From positions 102,641-166,640 of the forward strand of contig NZ_JAEKFT010000008.1 in assembly GCF_018524365.1 (NCBI RefSeq): a stretch of 64,000 nt of DNA. The letters are read 5' to 3'. Below are positions 44,281-56,026 of this stretch, piece after piece (positions within the stretch are counted from its first letter, which is position 1; each line of letters begins with the position of its first letter). The translations under genes and the position numbers were made by a program. The notes under the pieces are model-generated. The model worked only from the letters and a program-made list of their open reading frames with translations. It ran no database searches and was not told where the DNA came from. This stretch comes from Denitromonas iodatirespirans (GTDB taxonomy: Bacteria; Pseudomonadota; Gammaproteobacteria; Burkholderiales; Rhodocyclaceae).

Positions 44281-46203
44281 TTACGAGGATTTGCGGACGC
44301 GCAGATACCACTCGCACAGCAGACGCACCTGCTTCTCGGTGTAGCCCTTTTCGATCATGCGGTTGACGAAATCCTGGTGCTTGCGCTGTTCGTCGGCGCT
44401 GGCCTTGGCGTTGAAGCTGATGACCGGCAGCAGGTCCTCGGTGTTGGAGAACATCTTCTTCTCGATCACCGCGCGCAGCTTCTCGTAGCTGGTCCAGCTC
44501 GGATTCTTGCCGGCGTTCTGGGCGCGGGCACGCAGCACGAAGTTGACCACCTCGTTGCGGAAGTCTTTCGGGTTGCTGATGCCGGCCGGCTTCTCGATCT
44601 TCTCGAGTTCGTCGTTCAGGGCATTGCGATCGAGGATCTCACCGGTGTTCGGATCGCGGAATTCCTGGTCCTGGATCCAGAAGTCGGCATAGGTGACATA
44701 GCGGTCGAAGATGTTCTGACCGTACTCGGAGTAGCTCTCGAGGTAGGCGGTCTGGATTTCCTTGCCGATGAACTCCGCGTAGTGCGCCGCCAGGAACTCC
44801 TTGATGAAGGCGCGGTAGCGATCTTCGACCTCCTGCGGAAACTGCTCCTGTTCGATCTGCTGTTCGAGCACATACATGAGGTGCACCGGGTTGGCGGCGA
44901 CTTCACGGTGGTCGAAGTTGAAGACGCGCGACAACACCTTGAAGGCAAAGCGCGTCGACAGCCCGCTCATGCCTTCATTGACGCCGGCGTAGTCGCGATA
45001 CTCCTGGTAGGACTTGGCCTTGGGGTCGGTGTCCTTGAGGCTTTCGCCGTCGTAGATGCGCATCTTCGAATAGATGCTGGAATTCTCCGGATCCTTGAGG
45101 CGCGACAGGATGGCGAACTGCGCCATCATGCGCAGCGTGTCCGGCGCGCAGGGCGCCTGCGACAGCGAGCTCTCGCGCAGCAGCTTCTCGTAGATGCGGA
45201 TCTCGTCCGATACCCGCAGGCAATAGGGCACCTTGACGGTGTAGATACGGTCGAGGAAGGCTTCGTTGTTCTTGTTGTTCTTGAAGGCGGCCCATTCCGA
45301 CTCGTTCGAGTGGGCCATGATGATGCCGTCGAAGGGAATCGCGCCGAAGCCTTCGGTGCCCTTGTAGTTGCCTTCCTGGGTGGCGGTCAGCAGCGGGTGC
45401 AGCACCTTGATCGGCGCCTTGAACATCTCGACGAACTCGAGCAGGCCACGGTTGGCCAGGCACAGGCCGCCGGAATAGCTGTAGGCATCCGGATCGTCCT
45501 GCGAGTGCGCTTCGAGCTTGCGGATGTCGACCTTGCCGACCAGCGAGGAGATGTCCTGGTTGTTCTCGTCGCCGGGCTCGGTCTTGGCAACGGCGATCTG
45601 GCGCAGCACCGACGGGCGCAGCTTGACCACCCGAAACTTGGTGATGTCGCCGCCGAACTCGTGCAGGCGCTTGACCGCCCACGGACTCATGATGGAGTTC
45701 AGGTAGCGCGTCGGGATGCCGAAGTCGTCTTCCAGCAGCTTGCCGTCTTCCTCGGGCTTGAACAGACCGAGCGGCGACTCGTGCACCGGCGAGTCCTTGA
45801 TCGCGTAGAACGGCACATGCTCCATCAGCGCCTTGAGCCGCTCGGCCAGCGACGATTTGCCGCCGCCGACCGGCCCGAGCAGATAGAGGATCTGCTTCTT
45901 CTCCTCCAGCCCCTGCGCCGCGTGGCGGAAGTAGGAGACGATGTTCTCGATCGCCTCTTCCATCCCGTAGAACTCGGGGAAGGCCGGATAGCGCTTGAGC
46001 ATCTTGTTGGAAAAGATCCGTGACAGCCGGGGATCGTCGCGGGTGTCGACAAACTCCGGCTCGCCGATTGCCATCAGCAGGCGCTCGGCCGCTGTCGCAT
46101 AGGCGCCGGGGTCGCTGCGGCACAGTTCGAGGTAGTCCTGAAGCGACATCTCTTCTTCGCGTGTCGCTTCAAACCGGGCTTGATAGGCGTTGAAGATGCT
46201 CAT
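44281..46203 (-). CDS. prkA: PrkA-type serine protein kinase/AAA+ protein (YeaG)
   Basis: A 640-residue protein (644 in E. coli YeaG). It has an N-terminal AAA+ module with Walker A LLGPVGGGKSSLAERLKAL and a PrkA domain containing PLGLFKPEEDGKLLEDDFGI. The central part has GFGAIPFDGIIMAHSNESEW. The C-terminal kinase-like region follows. PrkA/YeaG has been reported as a Ser/Thr kinase and as an AAA+ protease. ATG 46203 is chosen because AGGAGA lies eight bases upstream. It is first gene of a prkA-yeaH-spoVR unit whose regulation is probably stress-linked. Confidence 0.95.
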   Translation of the reverse strand: MSIFNAYQARFEATREEEMSLQDYLELCRSDPGAYATAAERLLMAIGEPEFVDTRDDPRLSRIFSNKMLKRYPAFPEFYGMEEAIENIVSYFRHAAQGLEEKKQILYLLGPVGGGKSSLAERLKALMEHVPFYAIKDSPVHESPLGLFKPEEDGKLLEDDFGIPTRYLNSIMSPWAVKRLHEFGGDITKFRVVKLRPSVLRQIAVAKTEPGDENNQDISSLVGKVDIRKLEAHSQDDPDAYSYSGGLCLANRGLLEFVEMFKAPIKVLHPLLTATQEGNYKGTEGFGAIPFDGIIMAHSNESEWAAFKNNKNNEAFLDRIYTVKVPYCLRVSDEIRIYEKLLRESSLSQAPCAPDTLRMMAQFAILSRLKDPENSSIYSKMRIYDGESLKDTDPKAKSYQEYRDYAGVNEGMSGLSTRFAFKVLSRVFNFDHREVAANPVHLMYVLEQQIEQEQFPQEVEDRYRAFIKEFLAAHYAEFIGKEIQTAYLESYSEYGQNIFDRYVTYADFWIQDQEFRDPNTGEILDRNALNDELEKIEKPAGISNPKDFRNEVVNFVLRARAQNAGKNPSWTSYEKLRAVIEKKMFSNTEDLLPVISFNAKASADEQRKHQDFVNRMIEKGYTEKQVRLLCEWYLRVRKSS

Positions 46204-46568
46204 TTCAGGTCTCCTGCTGTGTACCACTGTTGCGGTGCGGTGGGGTGCCGGTCGATCGCGACAGGGCTGCCCTCAGTATGGCTAACGGCAGCGTCGTTTG
46301 CAGCTTGATGCCATCAGCGTGGCATTTAGTTTCCGCGTTTCCATGGTTCTGAGGAGGAAATGAGTCACGGGGTTCCCCGTTTGTTCCGGCTTTTTCAGGG
46401 TTTCTTGTGACCGTGTCGTGGTGCTGCCGCGGCCGGCCGCGAGCGTCTGTCGACGATGCACAGATCTTGCGAACCCCTGTGATAAACTTACCGTTTGTCT
46501 TCACTCAACGTAGCGTGCGCGCAGGGCCAAAGGGCCGCAGCGCGCCGGTCATTAAGTCGGGAATGTTC
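46204..46568. other. 365-base divergent spacer between prkA and tig
   Basis: No gene. It should hold the promoters of prkA (minus) and tig (plus). On the plus strand TGTGATAAACT at 46479-46489 looks like an extended -10 for tig without a good -35. I found no convincing sigma54 site for prkA: two TGGCAT-like elements have wrong -12 spacing or sequence. Short direct or inverted repeats are not obvious. Confidence 0.6.
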
Positions 46569-47869
46569 ATGCAAACCAACCAGGAAACCACCAACGCCCT
46601 CGAACGCCGCATCGACATCACGGTTGCCAAGGAGGCCGTCGAGCAGGAAGTTCAGGCACGACTCAAGCACCTCGGTCGCACCGTGAAAATGCCGGGCTTC
46701 CGTCCTGGAAAGGTGCCGCTCAAGATGATCGAGCAGAACTACGGCGGTCAGGCGCGCTCCGAAGCCATCGGCACGGCGCTTGAGAAGGCCTTTGCACAGA
46801 AGGTGCAGGAAGAGAAGCTGCGCGTGGCCGGCCAGCCGCGCATCGAGCCGAAAGTCGACGCGGGCGAGGGCGTGATGGCCTTTACCGCCGTGTTCGAGGT
46901 GTACCCGGAGATCACCCTGGGCGATGTGAGCGACAAGGCCATCGAGCGCCCGGTGCTGAGCGTCGGCGACGCGGAAATCGACAAGACCATCGACGTGCTG
47001 CGCAAGCAGCGCACCGAGTATGAAACGGTCGAGCGTGCCGCGGCCGCCGACGACCGCGTGGTGATCGATTTCACCGGCCGCAAGGATGGCGAGGTGTTCG
47101 AAGGCGGTCAGGCCACCGACTTCCCGTTCGTGATCGGCGCCGGCAGCATGCTCAAGGATTTCGAAGAAGCGGTCGACGGCCTCAAGGCCGGTGAGACCAA
47201 GACCTTCAACATGACCTTCCCCGAGGACTACCACGCGGCGAATCTCGCCGGCCAGACCGTCGAGTTCGAGATCACGGTCAAGGAAGTCGGCGCGGCCAAG
47301 CTGCCCGAGATCGATGCCGAGTTCGCCAAGTCGCTCGGCGTGGCCGACGGCGACGTCGCCAAGATGCGTGACGAAGTCAAAGCCAACCTGGAGCGCGAAG
47401 TCAGCCGCCGCATCAAGTCGCGCATCAAGGAGCAGGCCATGGACGCGCTGCTCGCGGCGAACCCGATCGACGTGCCCAAGGCGCTGGTCTCCCGCGAAGC
47501 CGAGCAGCTGGCCGAAAACGCCCGCCGCGACATGGAAGCGCGCGGCATGCAGACCAAGGACTTGCCGGTGTCTGCCGACTGGTTCACCGAGCAGGCCGAG
47601 CGCCGCGTCAAGCTGGGTCTGGTGCTCGCCGAGCTGGTCAGCGCCAAGGATCTGCACGCCAAGCCCGAGCAGATCCGCGGCCTGATCGAAGATTTCGCTC
47701 AGAGCTACGAAGATCCGAAGGAAGTCATCGACTGGTACTACAGCCAGCCGCAGCGCATGGCTCAGGCCGAAGCGCTGGTGATCGAAGAGAATGCGGTTGA
47801 CTGGGTGCTCAGCAACGCCAAGACTGAAGACAAGGCTGTCGGCTTTGACGAACTCATGGGCGCTACGGC

Positions 47870-47873
<4 letters not shown>
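46569..47873 (+). CDS. tig: trigger factor
   Basis: A 434-residue ribosome-bound chaperone and peptidyl-prolyl isomerase. The ribosome-docking signature is [17 protein letters not shown] in the N-terminal domain. The FKBP-like PPIase domain contains [19 protein letters not shown]. The C-terminal helical arms follow. GGGA lies six bases before ATG 46569, so that codon is preferred over ATG 46563. The stop overlaps the clpP start (ATGA), giving the conserved tig-clpP-clpX-lon order. Confidence 0.97.
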
Positions 47874-48535
<662 letters not shown>

Positions 48536-48554
48536 GCGCCAACGAGAGAGTGTT

Positions 48555-49823
48555 ATGACAGAGAAGAAAACGGGCGGCGAAAAGCTCCTGTACTGCTCGT
48601 TTTGCGGCAAGAGCCAGCATGAAGTGCGCAAGCTCATTGCCGGCCCGTCCGTTTTCATCTGCGATGAGTGCATCGAGTTGTGCAACGACATCATCCGCGA
48701 TGAACTGGCGGGTGACCACGGCAGCGACGAGAGCCGAACCGATCTTCCCACGCCGCTGGAGATCTTCGAGATCCTCAACCAGTACGTGGTCGGTCAGTCG
48801 AAGGCCAAGCGGATTCTGGCCGTGGCGGTCTACAACCACTACAAGCGCCTGAAGCATCTCGAAGCCACCAAGGACGATGTCGAGCTGGCCAAGAGCAACA
48901 TCCTGCTCGTCGGCCCGACCGGTTCGGGCAAGACGCTGTTGGCCCAGACCCTCGCCCGCTTGCTGAACGTGCCCTTCGTGATGGCCGATGCCACCACGCT
49001 GACCGAAGCAGGCTATGTTGGCGAAGATGTCGAAAACATCATCCAGAAGCTGCTGCAAAAGTGCGATTACGATGTCGACAAGGCCCAGCGCGGCATTGTT
49101 TACATTGACGAAATCGACAAGATCTCGCGCAAGTCCGACAACCCCTCGATCACCCGCGACGTGTCGGGTGAGGGCGTGCAGCAGGCCTTGCTCAAGCTGA
49201 TCGAAGGCACGGTGGCCGCCGTGCCGCCGCAGGGCGGACGCAAGCATCCCAACCAGGACTTCGTCCAGATCGACACCACCAATATCCTGTTCATTTGCGG
49301 TGGGGCGTTCGATGGGCTGGAGCGGGTGATTCGCGATCGCACCGAGCAGGCCGGCATCGGCTTCGGTGCCGAAGTGCGTAGCCGCGAAGGCAAGCCGGCG
49401 TCCGAGACGCTGCTGCAGGTCGAGCCGGAAGATCTGGTCAAGTTCGGCCTGATTCCCGAGTTCGTCGGTCGACTGCCGGTGGTGGCAAGCCTGCAGGAAC
49501 TCGACGAGGAAGCATTGGTCAAGATCCTCACCGAGCCGAAGAACGCCCTGGTCAAGCAGTACGCCAAGCTGTTCTCCATGGAAGGCGTCGATCTGGAGTT
49601 CCGCGAAGCCGCGCTGCGTGCCATTGCACGTCGTGCCCTGAAGCGGAAGACCGGTGCCCGGGGATTGCGCTCCATTCTCGAAGCAACACTGCTTGACGTG
49701 ATGTACGACTTGCCGACGATGGAAAATGTCGAAAAGATCGTGATCGACGAAGGTGCCATCGAAGGCAGTGCCCAACCGATTCTGATTTTTGCGGATCAGC
49801 AGAAGGTCGCAGGCTCCAACTGA
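48555..49823 (+). CDS. clpX: ATP-dependent Clp protease ATP-binding subunit ClpX
   Basis: A 422-residue AAA+ unfoldase. The N-terminal zinc domain has C14, C17, C36 and C39 ([18 protein letters not shown]). Walker A is [18 protein letters not shown], and the pore loop is in [17 protein letters not shown]. Walker B is [11 protein letters not shown], sensor 2 is in [15 protein letters not shown]. The IGF loop that docks on ClpP appears as GIGFGAEV. It lies 19 bases after clpP. Confidence 0.98.
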   Translation: MTEKKTGGEKLLYCSFCGKSQHEVRKLIAGPSVFICDECIELCNDIIRDELAGDHGSDESRTDLPTPLEIFEILNQYVVGQSKAKRILAVAVYNHYKRLKHLEATKDDVELAKSNILLVGPTGSGKTLLAQTLARLLNVPFVMADATTLTEAGYVGEDVENIIQKLLQKCDYDVDKAQRGIVYIDEIDKISRKSDNPSITRDVSGEGVQQALLKLIEGTVAAVPPQGGRKHPNQDFVQIDTTNILFICGGAFDGLERVIRDRTEQAGIGFGAEVRSREGKPASETLLQVEPEDLVKFGLIPEFVGRLPVVASLQELDEEALVKILTEPKNALVKQYAKLFSMEGVDLEFREAALRAIARRALKRKTGARGLRSILEATLLDVMYDLPTMENVEKIVIDEGAIEGSAQPILIFADQQKVAGSN

Positions 49824-49838
49824 TTTCGGGGTTGCTGT

Positions 49839-49866
49839 CTTGAATTTGAATTACGGGCCCCCATCT
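49839..49866 (+). promoter_or_regulatory. sigma32 (heat-shock) promoter of lon
   Basis: CTTGAA at 49839-49844, a 14-base spacer, then CCCCATCT at 49859-49866. This is essentially the E. coli RpoH consensus (CTTGAA-N13/15-CCCCATnT). The lon ATG is 31 bases downstream. lon is a classic heat-shock gene, which supports the site. Confidence 0.8.
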
Positions 49867-49874
49867 GGGCCCGT
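49853..49874 (+). terminator. hairpin between clpX and lon
   Basis: ACGGGCCC (49853-49860) / GGGCCCGT (49867-49874) around CCATCT. It overlaps the -10 of the lon heat-shock promoter and has no T run, so it may only slow read-through from clpX. Confidence 0.4.
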
Positions 49875-49897
49875 GATCCCTTTCTGAAGGAAAAATC

Positions 49898-52318
<2,421 letters not shown>

Positions 52319-52330
52319 ACGTCCGATGCA

Positions 52331-52361
52331 GACAAAACGGCCGCTTTGCGGCCGTTTTGTC
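52331..52361. terminator. intrinsic terminator after lon
   Basis: A perfect 14-bp stem GACAAAACGGCCGC (52331-52344) / GCGGCCGTTTTGTC (52348-52361) with a TTT loop. The A and T runs flank the GC core, so it can act on both strands. Confidence 0.85.
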
Positions 52362-52386
52362 GTGCACGATCACGCTGCACCGCGGC

Positions 52387-52416
52387 TTGACAGTCGCAAA
52401 AAGCCCACGCTATAAA
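52387..52416 (+). promoter_or_regulatory. sigma70 promoter of hupB
   Basis: TTGACA (52387-52392), 18-base spacer, TATAAA (52411-52416). The GTG start of hupB lies 94 bases downstream. A strong promoter is expected for an abundant nucleoid protein. Confidence 0.8.
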
Positions 52417-52510
52417 ACCCCTGCGTTACCCGCTTGCACTTCCGCCAAACCGCGCCGCCATGGGCGAAGATACGGTCGTTGCTCACACCGAAGAACGAAA
52501 GGGGACATCC

Positions 52511-52783
52511 GTGAATAAATCCGAACTGATCGATCAAATTGCCGATGAGGCAGATCTGTCCAAAGCGGCAGCGGGTCGGGCGCTGGACGCTACGATCGGG
52601 GCCGTTTCTAAAGCGTTGAAAAAGGGCGGTACGGTAACACTCGTTGGATTCGGCACGTTCTATGTGGGCAAACGCGCGGCCCGCACCGGGCGCAATCCGC
52701 GCACCGGCGCAGCGATCAAGATCAAGTCGGCCAAGGTGCCGAAGTTCCGCGCTGGCAAAGCCCTGAAAGATACAGTAAACTAG
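52511..52783 (+). CDS. hupB: DNA-binding protein HU-beta
   Basis: A 90-residue HU/IHF-fold protein. Starts [20 protein letters not shown] at GTG 52511, preceded by AGGGG at the right distance. [20 protein letters not shown] and [13 protein letters not shown] form the beta arm, whose RNPRTG tip inserts into the minor groove. It compacts and bends DNA as a dimer. lon-hupB-ppiD is conserved in proteobacteria; here two tRNA genes are inserted between hupB and ppiD. Confidence 0.97.
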   Translation: MNKSELIDQIADEADLSKAAAGRALDATIGAVSKALKKGGTVTLVGFGTFYVGKRAARTGRNPRTGAAIKIKSAKVPKFRAGKALKDTVN

Positions 52784-52812
52784 CGCGTTTTCGGGCGTCA
52801 GCGCCCGGGCGC

Positions 52813-52888
52813 GGGTGCTTAGCTCAGTTGGTAGAGCGTCGCCCTTACAAGGCGAATGTCGGCGGTTCGAGCCCGTCAGCACCCACCA
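52813..52888 (+). tRNA. tRNA-Val (anticodon TAC)
   Basis: 76 nt. Acceptor GGGTGCT/AGCACCC. The anticodon stem CGCCC/GGGCG type pairing has loop TTACAA with anticodon TAC. T loop GTTCGAGCC, CCA encoded. Probably transcribed with hupB. Confidence 0.96.
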
Positions 52889-52897
52889 GCGCGCAGC

Positions 52898-52974
52898 GGA
52901 GTGGTAGTTCAGTTGGTTAGAATACCGGCCTGTCACGCCGGGGGTCGCGGGTTCGAGCCCCGTCCACTCCGCCA
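52898..52974 (+). tRNA. tRNA-Asp (anticodon GTC)
   Basis: 77 nt. Acceptor GGAGTGG/CCACTCC. The anticodon stem CCGGC/GCCGG has loop CTGTCAC with anticodon GTC. T arm CGCGGGTTCGAGCCCCG, CCA encoded. Nine bases after tRNA-Val. Confidence 0.96.
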
Positions 52975-52982
52975 GACCGACC

Positions 52983-53013
52983 AAAAGGCGAGCATTGTGT
53001 TCGCCTTTTTTTT
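52983..53013 (+). terminator. terminator after tRNA-Val/tRNA-Asp
   Basis: AAAAGGCGA (52983-52991) / TCGCCTTTT (53001-53009), 9-base loop, and a run of eight T residues to 53013. Confidence 0.85.
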
Positions 53014-53069
53014 GATCTGTTCGCTGGCGCGATATCATCCGCCTTTCAACGCTCTACTTGGCTATCCAC

Positions 53070-54974
53070 ATGTTTGAGGCAGTTCGAAACAACAAGCGCG
53101 TCGCGCAAGTCATCCTGGTCCTGATTTCGGTCACTTTCGGGTTCTTCGGCATCGAGTCCTATCTCAGCGATCGAGGCGCGGCCGGCGAGGTCGCGACCGT
53201 CGGCGGCTCGCCGATCTCGACCTACGAGTTCGAGCAGGCCCTGAGGGAACAGCAGGACAGAATCCGGGCCAGCAGCGAAACGCCGGTCGATTCGGCGACC
53301 TTCGAAGATCCGCTGTTCCGGCGCGCCGTGCTCGACAACCTGGTCAATCAGCGTTTGCTTTCCTTGTTTGCGAGCGAGCATCGGATGTCGGTATCGGATG
53401 CGCAGCTGCGCGAAACGATCGCGAACATTCCGGCGTTTCAGGATGACGGGCAGTTCTCCAATGCCCGCTATCAGGCCGTGCTGCGTAGCCAGGGGATGAA
53501 CGAGCTGGGCTTCCAGGAGCGTCTCCGGGGCGAGCTGGCCTATCAGCAGGTGCTCAGCGCGATGGGCGAGGCCTCGCTGGTGCCCCGATCCGCCGTGATG
53601 CGCGTGCTGTCGGCCCAACTCGAAGAGCGGACCGTGCACATGGTTCGCTTCGAGCCGGCGGCCTATCTGTCCTCGGTCGAGGTGTCTGCCGATGCGCTCA
53701 AGGCGCACTATGAAGCCAACAAGGCCTCGTATGCCGTGCCTGCACGGGTCAAAGTGGCCTACGTCGTGTTGAGCGCCGATTCGCTCAAGGACCAGGTCAC
53801 GGTCTCCGACGACGAGCTGCGTGCCGAGTATGAGCAGACAAAGGCCACCCTGGGTTCGCCGGAAGAGCGCAAGGCTCGGCACATTCTGGTTCAGGTGGCA
53901 GCAGATGCTTCGGAAGCGGACGTGGCTGCCGCCAAACAGAAGGCGGAGGGCCTGCTGGCGCAGATCAAGGCCGATCCGTCGCGCTTTGCCGAACTGGCCA
54001 AGTCGGCATCGGACGATCCGGGCTCCGCGGCCAACGGCGGCGATCTGGGTTTCTTCGCCCGTGGCGCCATGCTGAAGCCTTTCGAGGATGCGGCCTTTGC
54101 GCTGCAGGTCGGCGAAGTGAGCGGTTTGGTACGCTCCGATTTCGGCTTCCATATCATCCGCGTGGATGAAATCCGCAAGGCCACCATCCCGACCTTCGAA
54201 GAGGCCCGGCCGCGTATCGAAGCCGCGGTTCGGGAGCGCGCCGCCAGTCGTCGGTTTGCCGAGTCGGCCGAGCAGTTTGCCAACCTCGTGTATGAGCAGC
54301 CTGATTCGCTCGAGCCGGCGGCAAATCAGTTTGGTCTCAAGGTCCGCACCACGGACGACTGGGTCGAGCAAGGCGCTACCACGCTGGCAGGATTTGAGTC
54401 GCCGGCTTTGGTGGAGGCGGTGTTTTCGCCCGCAGCAATCACGGACAAGCACAACACCGATGCGATCGACGTGGGCAACAATACGATTGTCGCCGCACGC
54501 GTTACGGCCCATGAACCAGCGCGGCAGCGCGACTTTGATGAAGTGAAATCGGAGGTCGAATCGCAGCTGCGCCAGAAACTGGCGGCCGAGGCGGCGGCGC
54601 AGGCAGGGGCGGCGCAATTGGCCGCCCTCGAAAAGGGCGACAAGCCGGCGCTGAAATGGGGCGAGCCCATCAAGCTCCAGCGCGGCCTGCCCATGTTGCC
54701 GCCAAATGCCATGGCCGCAGTGTTTGCCGTGTCGTCGGAGAAAGTGCCGGGCTACACCGGAGTGGCAGTGCCGGGGGCAGGGTATGCCTTGTTCCGTGTC
54801 GATGCCGTGAAAAAGACCGAGCTGTCGGAGACCGATCCGCGGATCGCGACGGTGTCGGGGCAGTATGCGCAACTGATGGGGGCGCAGGATCTGCGCGCGT
54901 TCCTGACGACCCTGCGTGAGCAATATCCGGTCAAGATCAATGCAGCGGCCTTGGCTACCGACTCCAATGGTTGA
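53070..54974 (+). CDS. ppiD: periplasmic folding chaperone PpiD (SurA-like parvulin)
   Basis: A 634-residue inner-membrane-anchored chaperone. One N-terminal helix (about 15-32, [15 protein letters not shown]) is followed by a SurA-N-like domain ([20 protein letters not shown]). The parvulin domain starts [20 protein letters not shown] and ends [12 protein letters not shown] helical C-terminal part follows. PpiD helps release newly translocated proteins from SecYEG. ATG 53070 ([13 protein letters not shown]) is the family start; the frame also opens at a TTG 12 bases before it. Confidence 0.95.
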   Translation: MFEAVRNNKRVAQVILVLISVTFGFFGIESYLSDRGAAGEVATVGGSPISTYEFEQALREQQDRIRASSETPVDSATFEDPLFRRAVLDNLVNQRLLSLFASEHRMSVSDAQLRETIANIPAFQDDGQFSNARYQAVLRSQGMNELGFQERLRGELAYQQVLSAMGEASLVPRSAVMRVLSAQLEERTVHMVRFEPAAYLSSVEVSADALKAHYEANKASYAVPARVKVAYVVLSADSLKDQVTVSDDELRAEYEQTKATLGSPEERKARHILVQVAADASEADVAAAKQKAEGLLAQIKADPSRFAELAKSASDDPGSAANGGDLGFFARGAMLKPFEDAAFALQVGEVSGLVRSDFGFHIIRVDEIRKATIPTFEEARPRIEAAVRERAASRRFAESAEQFANLVYEQPDSLEPAANQFGLKVRTTDDWVEQGATTLAGFESPALVEAVFSPAAITDKHNTDAIDVGNNTIVAARVTAHEPARQRDFDEVKSEVESQLRQKLAAEAAAQAGAAQLAALEKGDKPALKWGEPIKLQRGLPMLPPNAMAAVFAVSSEKVPGYTGVAVPGAGYALFRVDAVKKTELSETDPRIATVSGQYAQLMGAQDLRAFLTTLREQYPVKINAAALATDSNG

Positions 54975-55008
54975 GTGATAGCGCCCCGGCGCTTGCCCGT
55001 ATCGTCAA

Positions 55009-55037
55009 AAAAAGGCCTCCTCGTCGGGGGCCTTTTT
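55009..55037 (+). terminator. terminator after ppiD
   Basis: AAAAAGGCC (55009-55017) / GGCCTTTTT (55029-55037), extended inward by CC/GG pairs around TCGTC, with a T run. It lies 35 bases after the ppiD stop. Confidence 0.85.
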
Positions 55038-55071
55038 CTTTGCTGCATGTCGTCAGACGGTGCTTCGGGGC

Positions 55072-55099
55072 AAAAAAACCGCAGCGCTAGGCTGCGGTT
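55072..55099 (-). terminator. terminator after fabI
   Basis: On the minus strand AACCGCAGC (55099-55091), loop CTAGC, GCTGCGGTT (55085-55077), followed by five more T residues. It lies 22 bases after the fabI stop. Confidence 0.88.
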
Positions 55100-55120
55100 G
55101 TCGGCCTGTCCAGGCGGTGT

Positions 55121-55912
55121 TCAGCCCTGGTCGGGGTTGCCGAGGGCGGTTGTATTGAAGCCGCCATCCACGTACATGATTTCCCCGGTGATGCCACTGG
55201 CCAGGTCGGAACACAGGAACGCTGCCGCGTTGCCGACCTCGTCGATGGTGACGTTGCGCCGCAGGGGTGCGTTGCGTTCGTTGAACGAGAGCAGCTTGCC
55301 GAAGCTGCCGATGCCCGAGGCCGCCAGGGTCTTGATCGGGCCGGCGGAAACTGCGTTGACGCGCGTGCCTTCGGGGCCCAGACAGGCCGCCAGATAGCGG
55401 ACCGAGGCTTCCAGGCTGGCCTTGGCCAGGCCCATGATGTTGTAGTTCGGCATGGTGCGCACCGCGCCGAGGTAGGACAAGGTGAGCAGGGAGCCGTTGC
55501 GTCCGGCCATCAAGGGGCGTGCCGCCTTGGCCATGGCCGGGAAGCTGTAGGCGCTGATCTCCTGGGAGATGCGGAAGGCTTCGCGCGAGAGACCTTCGAG
55601 GAAGTCGCCTTCCAATGCATCGCTGGGCGCGTAGGCGATCGAATGCACGACGCTGTCGATGCCGCCCCAGGCATCGCCGATCTGCGAGAACAAGTCGTCA
55701 ACCTGCGAGTCTTCCTGAACATCGCAAGGCAGAATGAGTTGGCTACCGAAGTCGGCGGCGAGTTTGCTGACGCGTTCCTGGAAACGGTCGTTCTGATAGG
55801 CGAATGCCAATTCTGCGCCTTCGCGGTGCATCGCACGGGCGACGCCATAGGCAATCGACCGATTGCTGAGCAAGCCCGTGACCAGAATCCGTTTACCTGC
55901 GAGAAGCCCCAT
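55121..55912 (-). CDS. fabI: enoyl-[acyl-carrier-protein] reductase (NADH)
   Basis: A 263-residue short-chain dehydrogenase that does the last reduction of each fatty-acid elongation cycle. The cofactor region is [20 protein letters not shown], with the FabI-type spacing. The catalytic Tyr-x6-Lys reads YNIMGLAKA, and [18 protein letters not shown] is also FabI-specific. It is the triclosan- and isoniazid-target type of reductase. The ATG at 55912 is used; a TTG three codons upstream is possible. It is divergent from the peptide-binding protein gene. Confidence 0.96.
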   Translation of the reverse strand: MGLLAGKRILVTGLLSNRSIAYGVARAMHREGAELAFAYQNDRFQERVSKLAADFGSQLILPCDVQEDSQVDDLFSQIGDAWGGIDSVVHSIAYAPSDALEGDFLEGLSREAFRISQEISAYSFPAMAKAARPLMAGRNGSLLTLSYLGAVRTMPNYNIMGLAKASLEASVRYLAACLGPEGTRVNAVSAGPIKTLAASGIGSFGKLLSFNERNAPLRRNVTIDEVGNAAAFLCSDLASGITGEIMYVDGGFNTTALGNPDQG

Positions 55913-55948
55913 TTTTTCCAAATCTCCATTGAGCCAATCGCCGAATTA

Positions 55949-56015
55949 TAGCCGAAGCGACAACGCCGGAGGCATGCCGCCGCAGGTGGATGCCTGTCGG
56001 ACGCCGCTTCGGCTA
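55949..56015. repeat. imperfect palindrome with mirrored -10-like ends between fabI and the peptide-binding protein gene
   Basis: The outer arms are TAGCCGAAGCG (55949-55959) and CGCTTCGGCTA (56005-56015), 11 of 11 complementary. Inner arms AGGCAT (about 55970-55975) and ATGCCT also match. The left arm runs into TATAAT for fabI (minus strand, 55950-55945). The right arm runs into TAAACT on the plus strand. The outer repeats may be an operator or just two related promoters. Confidence 0.6.
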
Positions 56016-56026
56016 AACTGCCGCCC

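Noticed and set aside
46204..46360. Sigma54 (-24/-12) promoter for prkA or tig
   Set aside because: TGGCAT-like elements are present but the GC of the -12 is one base too close or replaced by CC, so the match is not credible.
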